DNA of 64,000 bases from Lycocorax pyrrhopterus obiensis (taxonomy: Eukaryota > Chordata > Aves > Passeriformes > Paradisaeidae), in NCBI GenBank assembly GCA_014706295.1, contig JACSVZ010000002.1, positions 128,721,431 to 128,785,430 on the forward strand, read 5' to 3'. The translations under genes were made by a program, and so were the position numbers. Each line of letters opens with the position of its first letter. Position 1 is the stretch's first letter. Below the pieces are notes generated by a model. The model saw nothing but the letters and a program-made list of their open reading frames with translations. It searched no databases and was not told the DNA's origin. Positions 1 through 13,700 of this stretch are shown piece after piece.

Positions 1-1551
1 GGACACACCATCCTTCTAGTGAACTTATACTGTCACATCTAAGACTCTTTAAAAACTGGAAAACGTAATAATAGCCATTGGAATCAGATCAAAAGTCTGT
101 TGATGTAAGTATCTTGTCTCCAGAATAAATGGAGATTACGATGAAAAAGCAAGCACGTATTTTATTTTCTCCTAATGCCCTCTCACCCTTCAAACATTTT
201 CAGCTCAGGGACTTCTTGAACAAGACGTAATTTGCTTTGAACTTGTAGAAAATTTCTGCATAGACAACACCCTGTGACAGCAAGTTCCCACGTCAAACAC
301 CTCCTCATTCTGTCTGCACTGGAAATAACTCCACAAGCTTCAGTTGAGGGTCCCAGGTTTGTTTACTGGGAGAGAGAGCAAAGGATAAACCTTTGGCCAC
401 CCTGACCATAGCATTCATAATGTTATATCCCTCTATTGTATTTTTTCCCTACTGTCTTCCAAGGTAAAAAGTAGTAGCTTACTTTGCTGCTACCCTTTCT
501 TATATCAGGCCACTCTATGACTCTGATTATCCTTGTCACCCTATCTAAACTGGTTTCCAGTTATACTGTGTTTTTATTGAGATAGAGAGACCTGAGTTCA
601 AAATGTGAACAAATTATGTATTTATACAGGAGCAAAATTATGTCCTCAGATTTCTTCTCTGGTTGTTTCCCGGTAATTATCAATATTTGATCTGCTTTTC
701 TGAACAGTGCTGATAAATTGATCTCACATTTCCTTGGAGCTGCTTACAGGTCTCCTTCCTGACTCATAACGGCCAGCTCAGCACCCATGATTTCAAAAGT
801 GAATTTCGGAGTCGAGGGTTCACTAGCACCTGCCAATTTTATTGTTCAACCAACTCAGTCTTGGAAGAATGTTCTGAAATTCTTCACACTTGGTTCTTAC
901 TCAAATAACTTTGTGTAATGAGTAAACTTTGCCTCCTCATTGCATACCCATCTGTATTGAGTTATGCAGATCCCAGCAAAAAACTTTTGAAAAAACACAC
1001 ACGAACGCCCTTCCCTGCAAGAGCTGACCATTTACTCCAAGTTCTGAATTCTAAATTACTATTTATTCTTTCATAACTTTAAATTTGTGGTAACCCAGCT
1101 TTCTCTAGTGGGACAGTTCATTGAACATATTTTATTAATTCAGACAGGCTCTATCAGCCAAGCACTTATTCATGTGCTTACTGTCCCCTTCAAAGAGCTC
1201 CATTCAGTTTGTGAGGCAGGACTTCCTTTTGCACATGAAATGTCAGAAATGCAGTTTGCAAACTGCTCTGTTTCTTTTTCAGCAGTGATTTGTGTTCGTT
1301 AAACACACACACATTTCATTCTTACATGCTTCTTTCAAAAATACTCATGAAATTATAGCCTGCAACATACTATGTTTTACCTCTTGTGAAAAATAATTCA
1401 TTACTTTGGTATTCTCAACAACCTGGGTTTTTTTCTACATGGAACACTGGATATGCAATAGTAAGAGTGAAAAGGAATTCTGTCGTTTTTCTTATTTACC
1501 AGAGTAGCAAGTGAGTCCCATATCATTGTAAGAATGGCTGTATTAGCTTAC
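1..1551. other. CDH17: CDH17 intron, left edge of window
   Basis: This stretch follows the donor at 1551. I looked for the next human-like exon (repeat 7 end, membrane segment) on the minus strand and did not see it. The sequence is AT-rich and without recognisable repeats. Confidence 0.6.
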
Positions 1552-1788
1552 CATTGAATGTTGAGATTTCCCAATTATTTCTTGTATTCATCTCATCCGC
1601 AAGGGAAAAAGTAAATTTTGAATAAAAGAACTGTTCATCAGCGTCAGTAGCTTGAAGAAGAGTTCTCTCTCCTCCACTGACCGGGTAGCAGAAGAAAGCA
1701 GGATAATCCGTAGCTAATTGTGGATGGTTGTCATTCACATCACGTAAGTGTAGAATCAAGAACACTTTGGATTTCTGAGCTACATTAT
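1552..1788 (-). CDS. CDH17: CDH17 coding exon 14: repeat 6-7 linker and repeat 7
   Basis: The exon is 237 bases, phase 1 at both ends, with acceptor TCGACAG and donor GTAAGC. It encodes [17 protein letters not shown] (calcium motif DVNDN 658-662), then [10 protein letters not shown] and [20 protein letters not shown]. Human has LFFCHPLSAPG and the NDWEVSKING strand here. This is the last CDH17 exon inside the window. Confidence 0.97.
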
Positions 1789-4700
1789 CTGTCGAGTTTA
1801 ACAGAATACAAAGTTACATGCACATCTTGGTTTTACACTCTGGGCTGTTTCATTTGCAGCTGTCATAGAGGTACACCATCAAGTAGGCAGTGAGAGGTGG
1901 TATTCTGTCTCAGGATATCCTGAGGGATTTATGGTAGCTGCCACTACTTTTTAACAAGCATGGCTTATTTACCACCAGTTCTTGCTAACTACAGAACACT
2001 AGCAAGGGAAAGGAGGCAGGCATATGTAGTAATCTGTCACATCCATCATGTCTGGCAACCACTCACATCCAAAGTGACCAGTGCTCTTTGGAGCACTCTT
2101 AAGCATGAAATGCCTTTAGTTTCCCACCCCTCTTCTATATACAGGAAATGCAGGTCAAACTTGAAAGATCCTAATGGCTGGAACTAGAAGTCCTAATATA
2201 TTTCAGATTTAATAGAGTATTAGTTTTAATTATAATAAAATGAAATTCTGTAGAAGGTGTACAGGAATACAGTATCATACAGTCACCCCAGGACAGAAGG
2301 TTACAAACTACTCTCTAGGTGTGTTTTCAGGAAGCCTAACCATGGCTAGGAGAAAGACTAAAATCTTCATAGCTGTAGAGAAAAAAGTGGTAGAAAATAT
2401 TAATACTGAACACAGTGAAGAAATTCTAATCTTCTCTATACGTCATGTGGCTCAAGAAAATATATGGCCACAGCCAACTTCATGAAAGCTATTTTGATCC
2501 TTGTTATCTACAGCATCAAGATTTCTTCAAGAAATTTAAAATCTTAAGAAAGATATACTTCTAAGGATACATCACAGGATGTATATCCAAGATTACACAT
2601 TCCAGTACTTTTAATGAGTTTAGTCATGGTAGGTATGATAATTCCTCATAAAAGAGTAAGGACAAGGGATTCCTCTGTGTGTGTGTTTAGTTGTTTCATC
2701 ACTTACTTTGTTCTGATACAGCAACCTCTACTGAGTACATTTCTTCTTGTTCTCGATCCAAAAGGGAAGCAGTGTATACCTGCCCAGTGGCTGGATCAAT
2801 TCTCAGCCATTTTCTCACATCACCTTCCAAGGAGTATCTTTGGAAAGATATAGGGGAAAAAAAATCACATATACTATTCCAAATCAGGAAAAGATTCTGA
2901 CAAAGCAAATACCTCTTTGTTGATTTTATGCAAGCAGCTTGATTACAGTTGTACTCCAAGAGAGGGTTCTTGTAAGAGTCGCAGTACTACAGTACTGCAG
3001 CCAACCAGAAGAGATTGACAGAGGAAGAGAGGCCAAAATCATCCAGAATAAGCGTGAGAGCAGAACTACGGAAATGCCGCCACTACTCCAGCCTGTGTAC
3101 TTGCAATTCCACTTTCCTTCTAAATCGGGAACCTGGGATGGCACTGAGCTTTTAGTCCAGGACTGTGATTTGTCCAAACCACATGTCTGTCTCACCCCGT
3201 CGCATCTCCCCCATCTTGCTTTTGATGGGGGCACAAGCCAAGGGCTGGGGGACAGAGGGACCAGTGCAGCCAGGCACCCTGTTGTGGATCAAGAAGGGGC
3301 CAGGACCCCAAGGTGAACTATGGAGAATATCTTCTGCCAGTGTGGAGCAGCCTGTAACTACCGTTGGGGCAGCCTCGGAACAGGGAGTGCTTTAAGCATC
3401 ACCACATAGTTGCATTTATATCACTGTTTAAAAAATCACCAAGGTCTCTGGGTATTTACTTATACAAATGTAACCATGAACATATGACCCAGTTAAAGCA
3501 CAGGCACTTGCTTGAGTAGAAGTGACCCGACCTTCTCATTCAATGTTTTTGTTCTTTCAGTACCCTTTACAGTAGAAACAGCATGCTTGTACATCTTCTA
3601 TTTTTTTATACTTTTTATTTTATGCCCTTTAACCTATTTTTAGCAGAAATGTGGTTTATGTATATCTGAATTCCTGTCATCTGTCTCTGTCATCATCCCC
3701 CAGAGCTTCTGGACTTTGTGGCTGACTTTCAAACTGGTTTGACAGAAGGCCAAACATGATAAGTTCCCAAAAGTTAGGGACAAGTAGAAAGCCAGATGAG
3801 AAATCTCTGGGAATAAGAATCCACAGGAGGCCTAAGAGTCATATTGTGCAATTCCATTAACCACTTGATGTTTTGCTGAATTTTAGTTAAATTTCAAGAA
3901 CTATTTGTTTCAAGTTGGTCTGTTCAGCATTCCAGCTGGGAATTGTACAGCAAAAGTCACAAATAATTCTTCTATCTGACTCTACTGTGTAAGGTACATT
4001 TACACCATGCAACACAGCACGGGAGATTTCTTGCACAGAGCTTTGCATCCACAATAGAAAGAGGTATGTCATCTCTGACAGCTAGGAAAGAAAATTAATT
4101 AATTTTCAATTGTAGACTTGAGGTTGTGTATTTTGGTGGAGGAAAAGTTGAGGTTGTGTATTTTGGTGGTTTCCTGTGTGACATGAAAAGCAGCTACTCT
4201 CCTGCTGGTTCAGGGGTCCACAGTATATGCTTCATTTTATTGTTAAAGGCATTATGGATATGGAAACCTTGTTATTCTCAGACCAGCTCTACCTTTTTCC
4301 GGGAGATATAAATTAGCCTGCTTCCCTGTGGTTTCCTGTTTCAAGGCTGATGTCTGTCACAGCACAGAGAGAAATATGGTCAGAAAAGCACTGCCCAGCC
4401 GTCTGCTACAGGTGGGTTGCTGGCCACCACCCCACCACACATCCACCTTCTACTAGGAGATAAGACTTCTGTAAAAAAAGTATTTTCTCACATGCCAAGT
4501 ATTGGGCATGGTTTCCTTGCACCTCCTTTAGAACAATTTTTGAAACCCTAAATTCAATTAATTAATCACAGTCACTCTTTTTTACCGTACAGAATCCCCT
4601 TCAGGATCATAGGCCTCCACCGTCATGACCAGGGTATTGACAGGAATGCCTTCAGACACTTCTGTTCTGTAAACTGGCTTCAGGAAAACAGGTGGCTCAT

Positions 4701-7700
4701 CCACATTTGTTACAAAAACTTTAAACGTGGTAAGAGAGCTCGAGTTGTACTGCACGTTTGGCACCAGCGGTTCAGGGTTTGTTGCGTTGATCACCAGGTT
4801 GTACACAGGCATTGTTTCAAAATCGGGAGCCTGGATGAATTAGGAAAAAAAAGGGTTCTTGAAGCAATGGCCCTGCTGATGTGGGGAGCTCCAATGAGAA
4901 ATTACAAAGTCCCCCTCTTCTCAAGGTGGAGATTGCACCCCAGATACAGGCAAAATAAGGGAGAGTTGTCAGGAGAGAATGACACTTGGAATAGTAAATT
5001 TAAATGAAACCATATGCCTGTTTAGAGGTCTCCTCAGCAACTGCGTTTTCTAATAATGTTGCCACCTGCCCAACTAAGTTTAATAACAATATCCTGTTTA
5101 CAGAAATAGTATTTATAGCTCTGTATGAGAAGGCCTCAAATGACCTCCGGGTGCCAAAAGTCATGCGAGGGTTGTTACACCACAGAGTTTCTCACAATTG
5201 CCTCCTTGGGAAAAAATGAGGCTGAGGCTGATCCTGAAGATGGTCCACCCCACACTGCCTCTGCCTGCACTTGAGCACACGAGCTGCATGCACACGATAT
5301 GGCACCCCTTGAAAATGAGTGATGGGTTTTCTGGACCCATAGTCCAAGCACCTTTGAGAAGGCTAATTTCAAAGGGAGAGCAATTTTGCTATTGAAATTC
5401 ATGGATGCAGCAGAAAGTGTTCCTTATATCCCTGTCTCCAGCATTCAGCATATGGGCTGTATCACCTACTGCAGCACACGCTGTCCTTGGCTTTGTCCCA
5501 GTAATGTTTCCCTCAGCAGGAACAAACTGCATCTCCATGCTGACATTGAGTCATGCTGGCTGCACTTGCAGCTCACTTTGCAAAGGCCACTAATGTACAG
5601 AGCAACTGCAGGGAGGAGAATCTGCCCCGTCACAGCCCACTACTACCACCACAGCCCCTGGAAGCATTACCTGGCTTTCTCTTGTCCAGAAATGCTGCTG
5701 CAAAAGCACTCAAATAATACCGTTCTTTTTGTCTTTATGGTGCATAAAGACCTACTTCATTGGCCAAAACCTGCTCTGCTGGCGAAGCAGCCAGCAGCAG
5801 AGCCAGGGGAGGGAGCTGGTGGTGGTGGTGAGTGATGAAGGCACAGCAAAGGCAGGAGGATTGATGTGTATGAGCACTGCACAGGCACAGAGCCTGAGTC
5901 CAAAAGTGGAGCCTCCTGCAGTCTGCACCATGCTTAGGGTGTTCCCACCCCACCACCAGCCAACACCCCTCCCCACAAATCATTACCAGGGCAGATACTG
6001 TGTGTGACAAATAAGTAACACCAAAGGAGAAGAATAAAATCCGTCTATTCACCTTGTTAATCTTGACGAACCCTCGGTTTGTTTCAGAGTCTGTCTCTAT
6101 GATGAACGTGTTGTTTGGATCTCCTTCCTTCACTTGGTAAACGATGAGGGAGCTCCCTGTGGCAGGCTCATCTCCATCAGTAGCTTGAATTTCTAATATC
6201 ACAGTTCCTATTGGGATATTTTCTGCCACAGTCACACTGTTATACTGAAGAGAGAGAGCTCACTGAAACATGACATACCAAGCACCATTTGTGGATAAAA
6301 ACTTCAGCACAACCACAAGCTTGCGACCCACATACATGGATATATTCTAATCCACAGCAGCCACATGAGGGAGGGAAGCTTTTTAGCCACACATATATCA
6401 TAGGTGATGGGATCTATGTCAGTGCCACTAGTACAGCACCAGTCCCAAATCTTCACATCCTCTGTCAAAACCAGCCCATGATCACACAGCAGGGATAGTA
6501 CAGCTCCTCTGCACCCTGTGAGCACCCTGGCCACTCATTGTTAAATATTTGATTGCTTCATGCACCACGGGCTGTTGCCGCATTGGCATCCAAGCTCTGC
6601 TGACTCTTTGATGTGTGTCCTCACCCTGAAGCCTCACCTTGAGACCAGGTCCTGGGCCGAGACCTTGAGGCACCGTGTCTGCATGTGGCAGTGCTGCCAT
6701 TGCCACCAACAGAGAGCTGGGCAGCGCAGTCTGCAAAGCCCAAAAACCAGCACAGCTTCCCCAAAAGGACACCTATGCCTGGTGGGCCAGGCAGTTCTCC
6801 TGAGCCCACCCCTACACGTCCTGCAGGAATGGTGAGAGCTGGGACACCTCTGTGTAGGTACTTCAGCCACTCCAGTGTCTGTCAGGAGGCTTGGGCCATC
6901 CAGCAGAAGTCACAAAATGTCTGCAGGTCTCTGCCAGATGCCAGCACCTCCAGCAGAGGAAAAGGCAAGAGCCTGACACCCTGGAACCAGGTATGTTTTT
7001 GGGCATGGATCACTGGACCACTGTTTCTGGTCAAACCATGTAGGGCTTTTGATTCCCATTCACCTTCTAGCTGTTTTGGATACACTAGTGCTGTGTTTGG
7101 AAAGGTACTTGGGAGATGCCAGCTTTTTTCCATTTAGCTGTTAGATTAATTTTAAAGCCTTTTCTTCCCCCTTTCCCTTCAGAACTTGCATTTCTGGAAT
7201 AAACTGCTTTAATAGAATAAGTCCTTTCTGTACACATAGTTTTCCACTGAGCAAATTACCTTAAATTTCATAATTAGCTGTTAGTCTGTCTCATTGCTCA
7301 CTGTCTAGATAGAGCTTATAGGCAGACTTGCAGCAATATTTTGCCTTTTTTTTCACTAGTAGTTACTCTGTTACTTGTTCTGTAAATGGCTAGTTTCCCA
7401 TTGACATTCTATAGACATTGAAGACATGCTCAAACACTTGTCAAAAGTTGTTGGAACACCCAAAACCGTGTTAAAAATACTCACATCTGATTTTTCAAAG
7501 ATGGGAATTTGATCATTGATGTCGATGACATGTACTTCCACGTCACAGATTGTTTGGAATGCTGCATGGAAAGAGACAAACAGCGTCACACCAGCCCTTC
7601 TGCCGAAAATAACTTTCCTCCAGAAGGGTTCACTGTGAGCAAAAAGGAGCACTGCCAGATTGCCCTATCTAAGCACTAAGTGGAGAGAAGCACTTATCTC

Positions 7701-10700
7701 AGATATCTCTTAGTCAGTGACAACCTCACTCTCTATCTTACCATCAATCTTCCCAATTTCTTCAGCACTGTCCCATCCTGTTTCATTTCACTCACCTTTT
7801 AAAACCCTATCAGTTTACCAGGCTGATGATACCTATGAATTGTGTTGGCCATCTCAGTATCACTTTTCCATGTCAAAAAGTAAGCCCTGGGTTGTTACGC
7901 TACCTTGTCCTCTTGGCAGGTCATCAGGCAGCACCCTCAGTTTTGCTAAAGCCAGACTTAAACTTCAGATCCATGTAAATCTAATCACTACCTGAGCAGG
8001 GGAACCCCTAGTAATGGCAGGTTGTGATTTTAAAAGCAAAATATATCTGGTCATGTGCTATCCATATATAGATGGATTTTAGTGCTTTATGAACATACTT
8101 CATGAGCTGAAAGCTAAGGAAAATTCTAAACAACATTTTTTGGATGGAATTCAAATAAGCATCCAAAACAAATCACCAGCTTCTCCTTCTGCAAGGTTTT
8201 CCATCATCTGCCTAAATGATGCCGATTCATTTATGGACATGTCACACTGCTTTTTCACATGCCAGTTCCTTCATGCACAAGTTTTGCCTGACTGTAGGGA
8301 CTCCAGCACAAAGCTTTAAGCTTTGGTATGGAGTTCGATTTCCTTTCCATTCAGTGAATCACAAAGGGCTCCTGGGAATTTACATAAGGGACAAGATTAT
8401 TTTTGAAGTTTGATTTCAGCCTAATTTTCTCTTAATGTTTTAAAATATTATCTGGACTGTCTGAGCAGCTGTGTTTAATTTCTTGATTTTTTTTTCAGTT
8501 AAGTCCCTTTGAAAGACCTGGGGGAAAACCACAATCATGATCTCTTCATTTTTTCCTCCCTGTGGAAGGAAATCTCTTACTGAAGTACTTGCTAACAAGC
8601 TTCCCAGTCTAGCCACACTCTGTCCTGGAGCTGGTTGCCTTCCATGCTTACATTATGAATCATGATTAATCTCTCTGCATCTCAAGAACAGGGCAAGTAC
8701 CATGCCAGAGCAAGACAGCTCTCAGTGCTACTGCCTGTTCAGCGAATCCTTCTTGTCTCCCCACATCCCTTGGACACTGAACACAAGTGATGCCAGTGTG
8801 ACCAGTTATTCCAATGTATAACAGCAGGCATTACATACCTGGATCTGACACCAGGACCTTCAAGAAATACTTGGCTGAGTCACGCTTGCTTAAGGAACGG
8901 CCAGTTAAGTGCAAATTCCCAGTGTCTTGCTGAATGTAGAAGAGATTATTTGCAGGAAATTCAGGTTTCTGACTTTGGATTTTGAACTGCAGACGAGAGT
9001 TAAGGGTGTCCTCCTTATCCATGTCCGTAGCAAGCACGGTGCCAATATGACTTCCTGTAGCAGAGTAGAGATCGGAGTCAGACAGAGTGCTGTGGTCCTG
9101 TTTCTCCACAGAAGTACACAGTGACAACTGTGATACCAGGGCAAAGAGTAGGGGGTCAATAAAAATAAAGCTGCATGGAAAACACTGAAATGGACACAAT
9201 CATTTCACTTCTGGGAGTTTTGCCTTTAGCATCTCAACATACTGTTTTGGGGTCAGGGCAGTCCAAATGACTGTAACAGCAAACTCTTCAGTCCTGAAAC
9301 CAAATAACTGATGTCAAGGATTAGGACAGATTTTGGTAATGGTCCATTGAAGTCAAAGGCATTATGCTGGAGGAGCAGCTGGCTGAGGGAAAATGGGCTT
9401 ATACCACTTTAAGAACAGTATTTTTTTGTTTTAGTAATAAAAGGGGTGTTTTTCTTTACATAGTCTAAGCAGTTATCCAAAACTGTGGTTGTGGGAAAAT
9501 GCAGTTTTATGTTTTAAATGAAACGGGATTTTTAAAGTAGGTGTTTAGAGTCTGTCTTTCTCAGTTTATTGAAATCCTTTCCACATTAATTAGTGAAGGG
9601 AAAACAGGAGGGCTATTTGCACAGGAGAACATTTCTCTAGGGCAGCCACATTTTACTCTTTGGGATCGGAATTTCTAGCTGTATTCACACACAGCTGGAA
9701 ACAACAACAGGACTGCAATGAGGTGTACAAATTAACAGAAGCTCTTTTCTTACCTCCTATTTCATTTTCTTGAACTTCAATTATGGTGAGGTCCTGCTGG
9801 CACACAGGGGGATTATCATTGATGTCTTCCACAACAACGTGAATTTGCAAAGGCTTATCCACCAGTTCTCCCTTGTTATCTTTTGAGACCACAAAGAACG
9901 TATACTGCAACGAGAATATAACTATTAGTTTGAATGTCCACTGTGACAGTATTTTGCATTTAAGTATGTAACTATGGGAATATGAAATATCCTCTCATGA
10001 GTTTGTTCAGTATTTTCACTCTGTTTAAATCAGAACTCTTTCATCACCCCTTACTTTCTGAGGCCTGAGTTCTCAAAAGATTTTAAAATTCCTTAATACT
10101 TCACTCCACTGTAGCCTTACTCTTGCAAAAACTGAGGACAACCAGGAATATCTCATTTTTGCCATTTTGCAAATTCATCTGTCACATATGGAGACAGAAT
10201 TTATCCAGTATATCTGGTCTCTGACCTATGTTGTGCTCAACTTTCCTCCAAGAACAGAAGAGAACAGAGGATTTTCTGTCTAAAAGACCCCTAGACGGGT
10301 AACTTCAAGATAACTTTACAGTTGCAACTCCAAGTTAAACTCTGCTTCTGGTGTGTAGAGATACCTGAGGTCCCTGAGGTCTGAAGTAGATCTGAAACAT
10401 CCAGATCTCCTGCACTCCACATATCCCACCGCCTCCCTCTTACTCGTGCACCTACAGCCCTGCCATAGCTGGTCCATGTTGTACATTGTACATATGCTGT
10501 GGGCAGTGATTGCTACTGCCAGACCCACTGTAGGGTAAGAACCTGAAGGCTGTTTACAGTATAGTAGTTGGATGAACTTTCACATCTATCGCATCATTTC
10601 CAACCAAAAGTGACAAGAAACAAAGCTTTTATTTATTCTCCCCTTCCCTGTCCCCCTTCCTTTCTATTGAGCTTTCTCGTATTTACTCCTGCACCAATAA

Positions 10701-13700
10701 TTAGCTTTCTGCTATGATGTCTGCCATCAGTGAAGTTTTATGTGTTTACTTACAGTATCCTTTTCTTCCCTGTCCAGTGGTTCAGTCACATAAATATCCC
10801 CATTCTTACTGATGGAAAATGGGAGCCTCGGCAGCTTTTCTTTTTCAAAAATGCCATAAATTACATCTGGTTCATTTGACTGCACCTAAAAAAAACAAAA
10901 AAAAAAGTCAGCAAAGGAAGTCAGAAGTGTAGACTGAGATTTAACAGGGATCACTTCTGGACCGCAGACAGAAACAATTGCATTCCTGTTAGCTTCATAA
11001 ACCAGAAAATTAACAGTTTGGCAGGCTCTTGGGATGAACTGCAGAAAATCAGACTGATAATCTGTCCCTGCTCTCTGAATTGTGTGGTGAAGCCACTTTA
11101 CCTCAGTTTCTCCATCTGTCCAGATGGGCTACAACATTTATCTTTTTATAAAAAGGTTTTGGGATATGGCGATAAATAGTGATTATGGGAAAAAAAGCTT
11201 TATTTGCATTTGAATATCTTAATACTAATTATTTCCATCTCCTTACACTGTCTGTTCCTGCCTGTTGTTTTGTTTTATGTAATTCAGAGAAGAGGAAAAA
11301 CAGAACAACACTAAATTGGAAGGAGCTGTCAACTCCCTCCAGGACAGAGAGGCCCTGCATGAAGTTTAACAAAGGCAAGTGCCGGATTCTGCTCCTGGGA
11401 TGGGGCAATCTTGGATGTACAGACTGGGGAATGAGAGGCTGGAGAGCAGCGCCACAGAAAGGGACCTGGGGGTCCTGGTTGATGGCAAGCTGAATATGAG
11501 TCAGCAGTGCCCTGGCAGCCAAGAGGGCCATCAGTGTCCTGGGGGGCATCAGGCACAGCATCGCCAGCTGGGCAAGAGAGGGGATTGCCCCGCTCTGCTC
11601 TGCACTGGGGCAGCCTCACCTCGAGTATTGTGTGAAGTTTTGGGCACAACAATATAAGAGAGACATTAATCTATTAGGGAGTGTCCAAAGGAGGGCCACA
11701 AGGATGGTGAAGGGTTTGGAGGGGAAGCTTTAGTAAGGAGCAGCTGAGGACACTTGATTTGTTCAGCCTGGAAGAGACTGAGGGGAGACCTCAACATCCT
11801 CATGAGGGAAGGCAGAGGGGTAGACACTGACCTCTTTGCTTTCATGACCAGTGAAAGGACTTGAGGAAGCTCAGTTGGGGGAGGTCTATGTTAGATATCA
11901 AGAAAAGGTTTTTCACCCAGAGGGTCACTGGGCACTGGAACAGGCTCCCCAGGGAAATGCTCACAGCACCAAGCCTTCACGAGTTCAAGAAGCATTTGGA
12001 CAATGCTCTCAGGCACATGGTGTGACTCTTGGGGTGTCCTGGACAGGGCCAGGAGTTGGACTCAATGATCCTGATGGGTCCCTTCCAATACAGCATATTC
12101 TATGGTTCTGTGATTCTGTGAAAACAAATACCTGCCACCTATCCATACATAGGTATATGCACACTCTTTACATTCATCAAAGCTTGTGATGCAGGATCTC
12201 TTCTGGGGTGCTGCACATTTAAAATGAAATGAAGTACACAGACTGTCAGATTAATGAAGGAGTCAATATTGACGTTTATGTTCTATGTAGCAGCAGCAAC
12301 TGCATTTCATTTTCCCCTAGGCAGAATCAACGTGCCATTGGCTACTACACTAAATTTATATACAAGACACTCCAAAATGGGTGCACCCTTCCACGTTAGT
12401 CTTCCTTCCACCTGTTTGCACTCTGGACTTCCTTGGGCTGTCACTGAGGCCAGTGGGAATAGCACCAAGCCAGTTACTCTTGTGAACAGGATCCATGGAA
12501 TCCTGCCGTGTTCAAGGGATGACAGCATTGGGGGTGTCATTGCCAAGGCATTTTTCAAAGTCAAGTATTTCTGAAAGGCTGTTGGCCTGTTAGTTAATAT
12601 GTACTCATGTATACACTGCTATTGGTCTACAGTTATCAGCAAAATATTTTGTGCGTGAACTGTAAAAAGAGGAATACTGTAGGAATGCAGGATGTGAAGG
12701 AGGGTGTTTCAGTCCTTTCTAGGTACTTTTTGATGTAGAAGTTGTGCTGCATGATACAAAACTGGTCACAGCAGGTGTCCCTGAGTGTGGGGGACTGCCT
12801 ACAGCAGGGCTGTTGTGGAGCTGGTCCCCTACCTCGCTCTTCTGCAGGTGGAAGAAGCTAACCTCAAAATAAGCTCCCACAAACTCTTGGTTTGCTCAGA
12901 GCCTGGAGGACCCGTGACTGGATTTTGCTCCCAAACTGAAAGGCAAAGTCCAGTCACTCTAGTGTTTGTATTGACTGTATCTCAGTCACCTTCAAACTAT
13001 TAACTTTCATACTAACAAAAAGTCAATGAGACCTCCACTAATAATCATTTCCGAAGGATGCCATGTTAAAAAAAAATAACTGTGAGGTGTCAAAGTCCTT
13101 CTGAAGAACCTGGCGTTGAATGCAGTGGGCATACCTTCGTAGTTAGTGAGGAGGAAACAATTGTGTGGCACAAGGAGAAGTTCAGAGAGTGTGGTCAAGG
13201 ACCCTACCTTGCTGATGTTGACAGGGTGGGCCTGGGTTGAGTTTTCGTTGATGTGGATGGTGGGGGGAGCTTTCCACAGGCTCTCCCTCACAGTGATGAT
13301 CACATCGACGCTGCTGGTGAAAGCATTCGTTGTCTTCCCTGCCATGTCCTTCACAGAGACAACAAGTGTGAAGGTGTCCTGCTTTTGAGGATCCAAGTAA
13401 TAAGAGCCTAGAGACAGAGCAAAGAGTCAAGAGAAATGACAGAGGCTGCAGGGGTTGTTCATCTGTCTATTGCCTCCTACGTGCACAATGGTTCTTTAAC
13501 TGCTTCAGACTGACTCCTTAGATGGTCCTTTGTGACAAATCTCAGCAAACCACTTCCTCTGGCTCCTCTGAACAATGCTGCATAGCATCATGTGGATGTA
13601 ATCATATGAGATGTCTGTGCTGTGGTCTCATTTTGTGCAGATGCATCACTGAACAGCCCTCGCCCCAGTTAGGCACTTGTTCAGCCCAGCAGAATAGATG

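Larger units (their letters stand above)
1789..10753. other. CDH17: CDH17 introns between exons 7 and 14
   Basis: Besides the exons listed separately, this part holds introns of about 0.7 to 1.8 kb. I saw no other exon, RNA gene or recognisable interspersed element. The open reading frames near 2.9-3.4, 5.4-6.0 and 6.5-7.1 kb occur on both strands, lack family motifs and look like chance. One short direct repeat is listed at 4118-4169. Confidence 0.55.

Noticed and set aside
5812..5831. GGTGGTGGTGGT microsatellite
   Set aside because: Only about four to five units long, within the range expected by chance in intronic DNA.
5386..6235. Frames of 149 and 166 codons around CDH17 exon 11
   Set aside because: The minus-strand frame is exon 11 running through its donor into intron. 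The plus-strand one is low-information and overlaps it.
11229..11657. Several 90-110 codon frames on both strands as host genes
   Set aside because: They are frames within or antisense to the degraded CR1 element.
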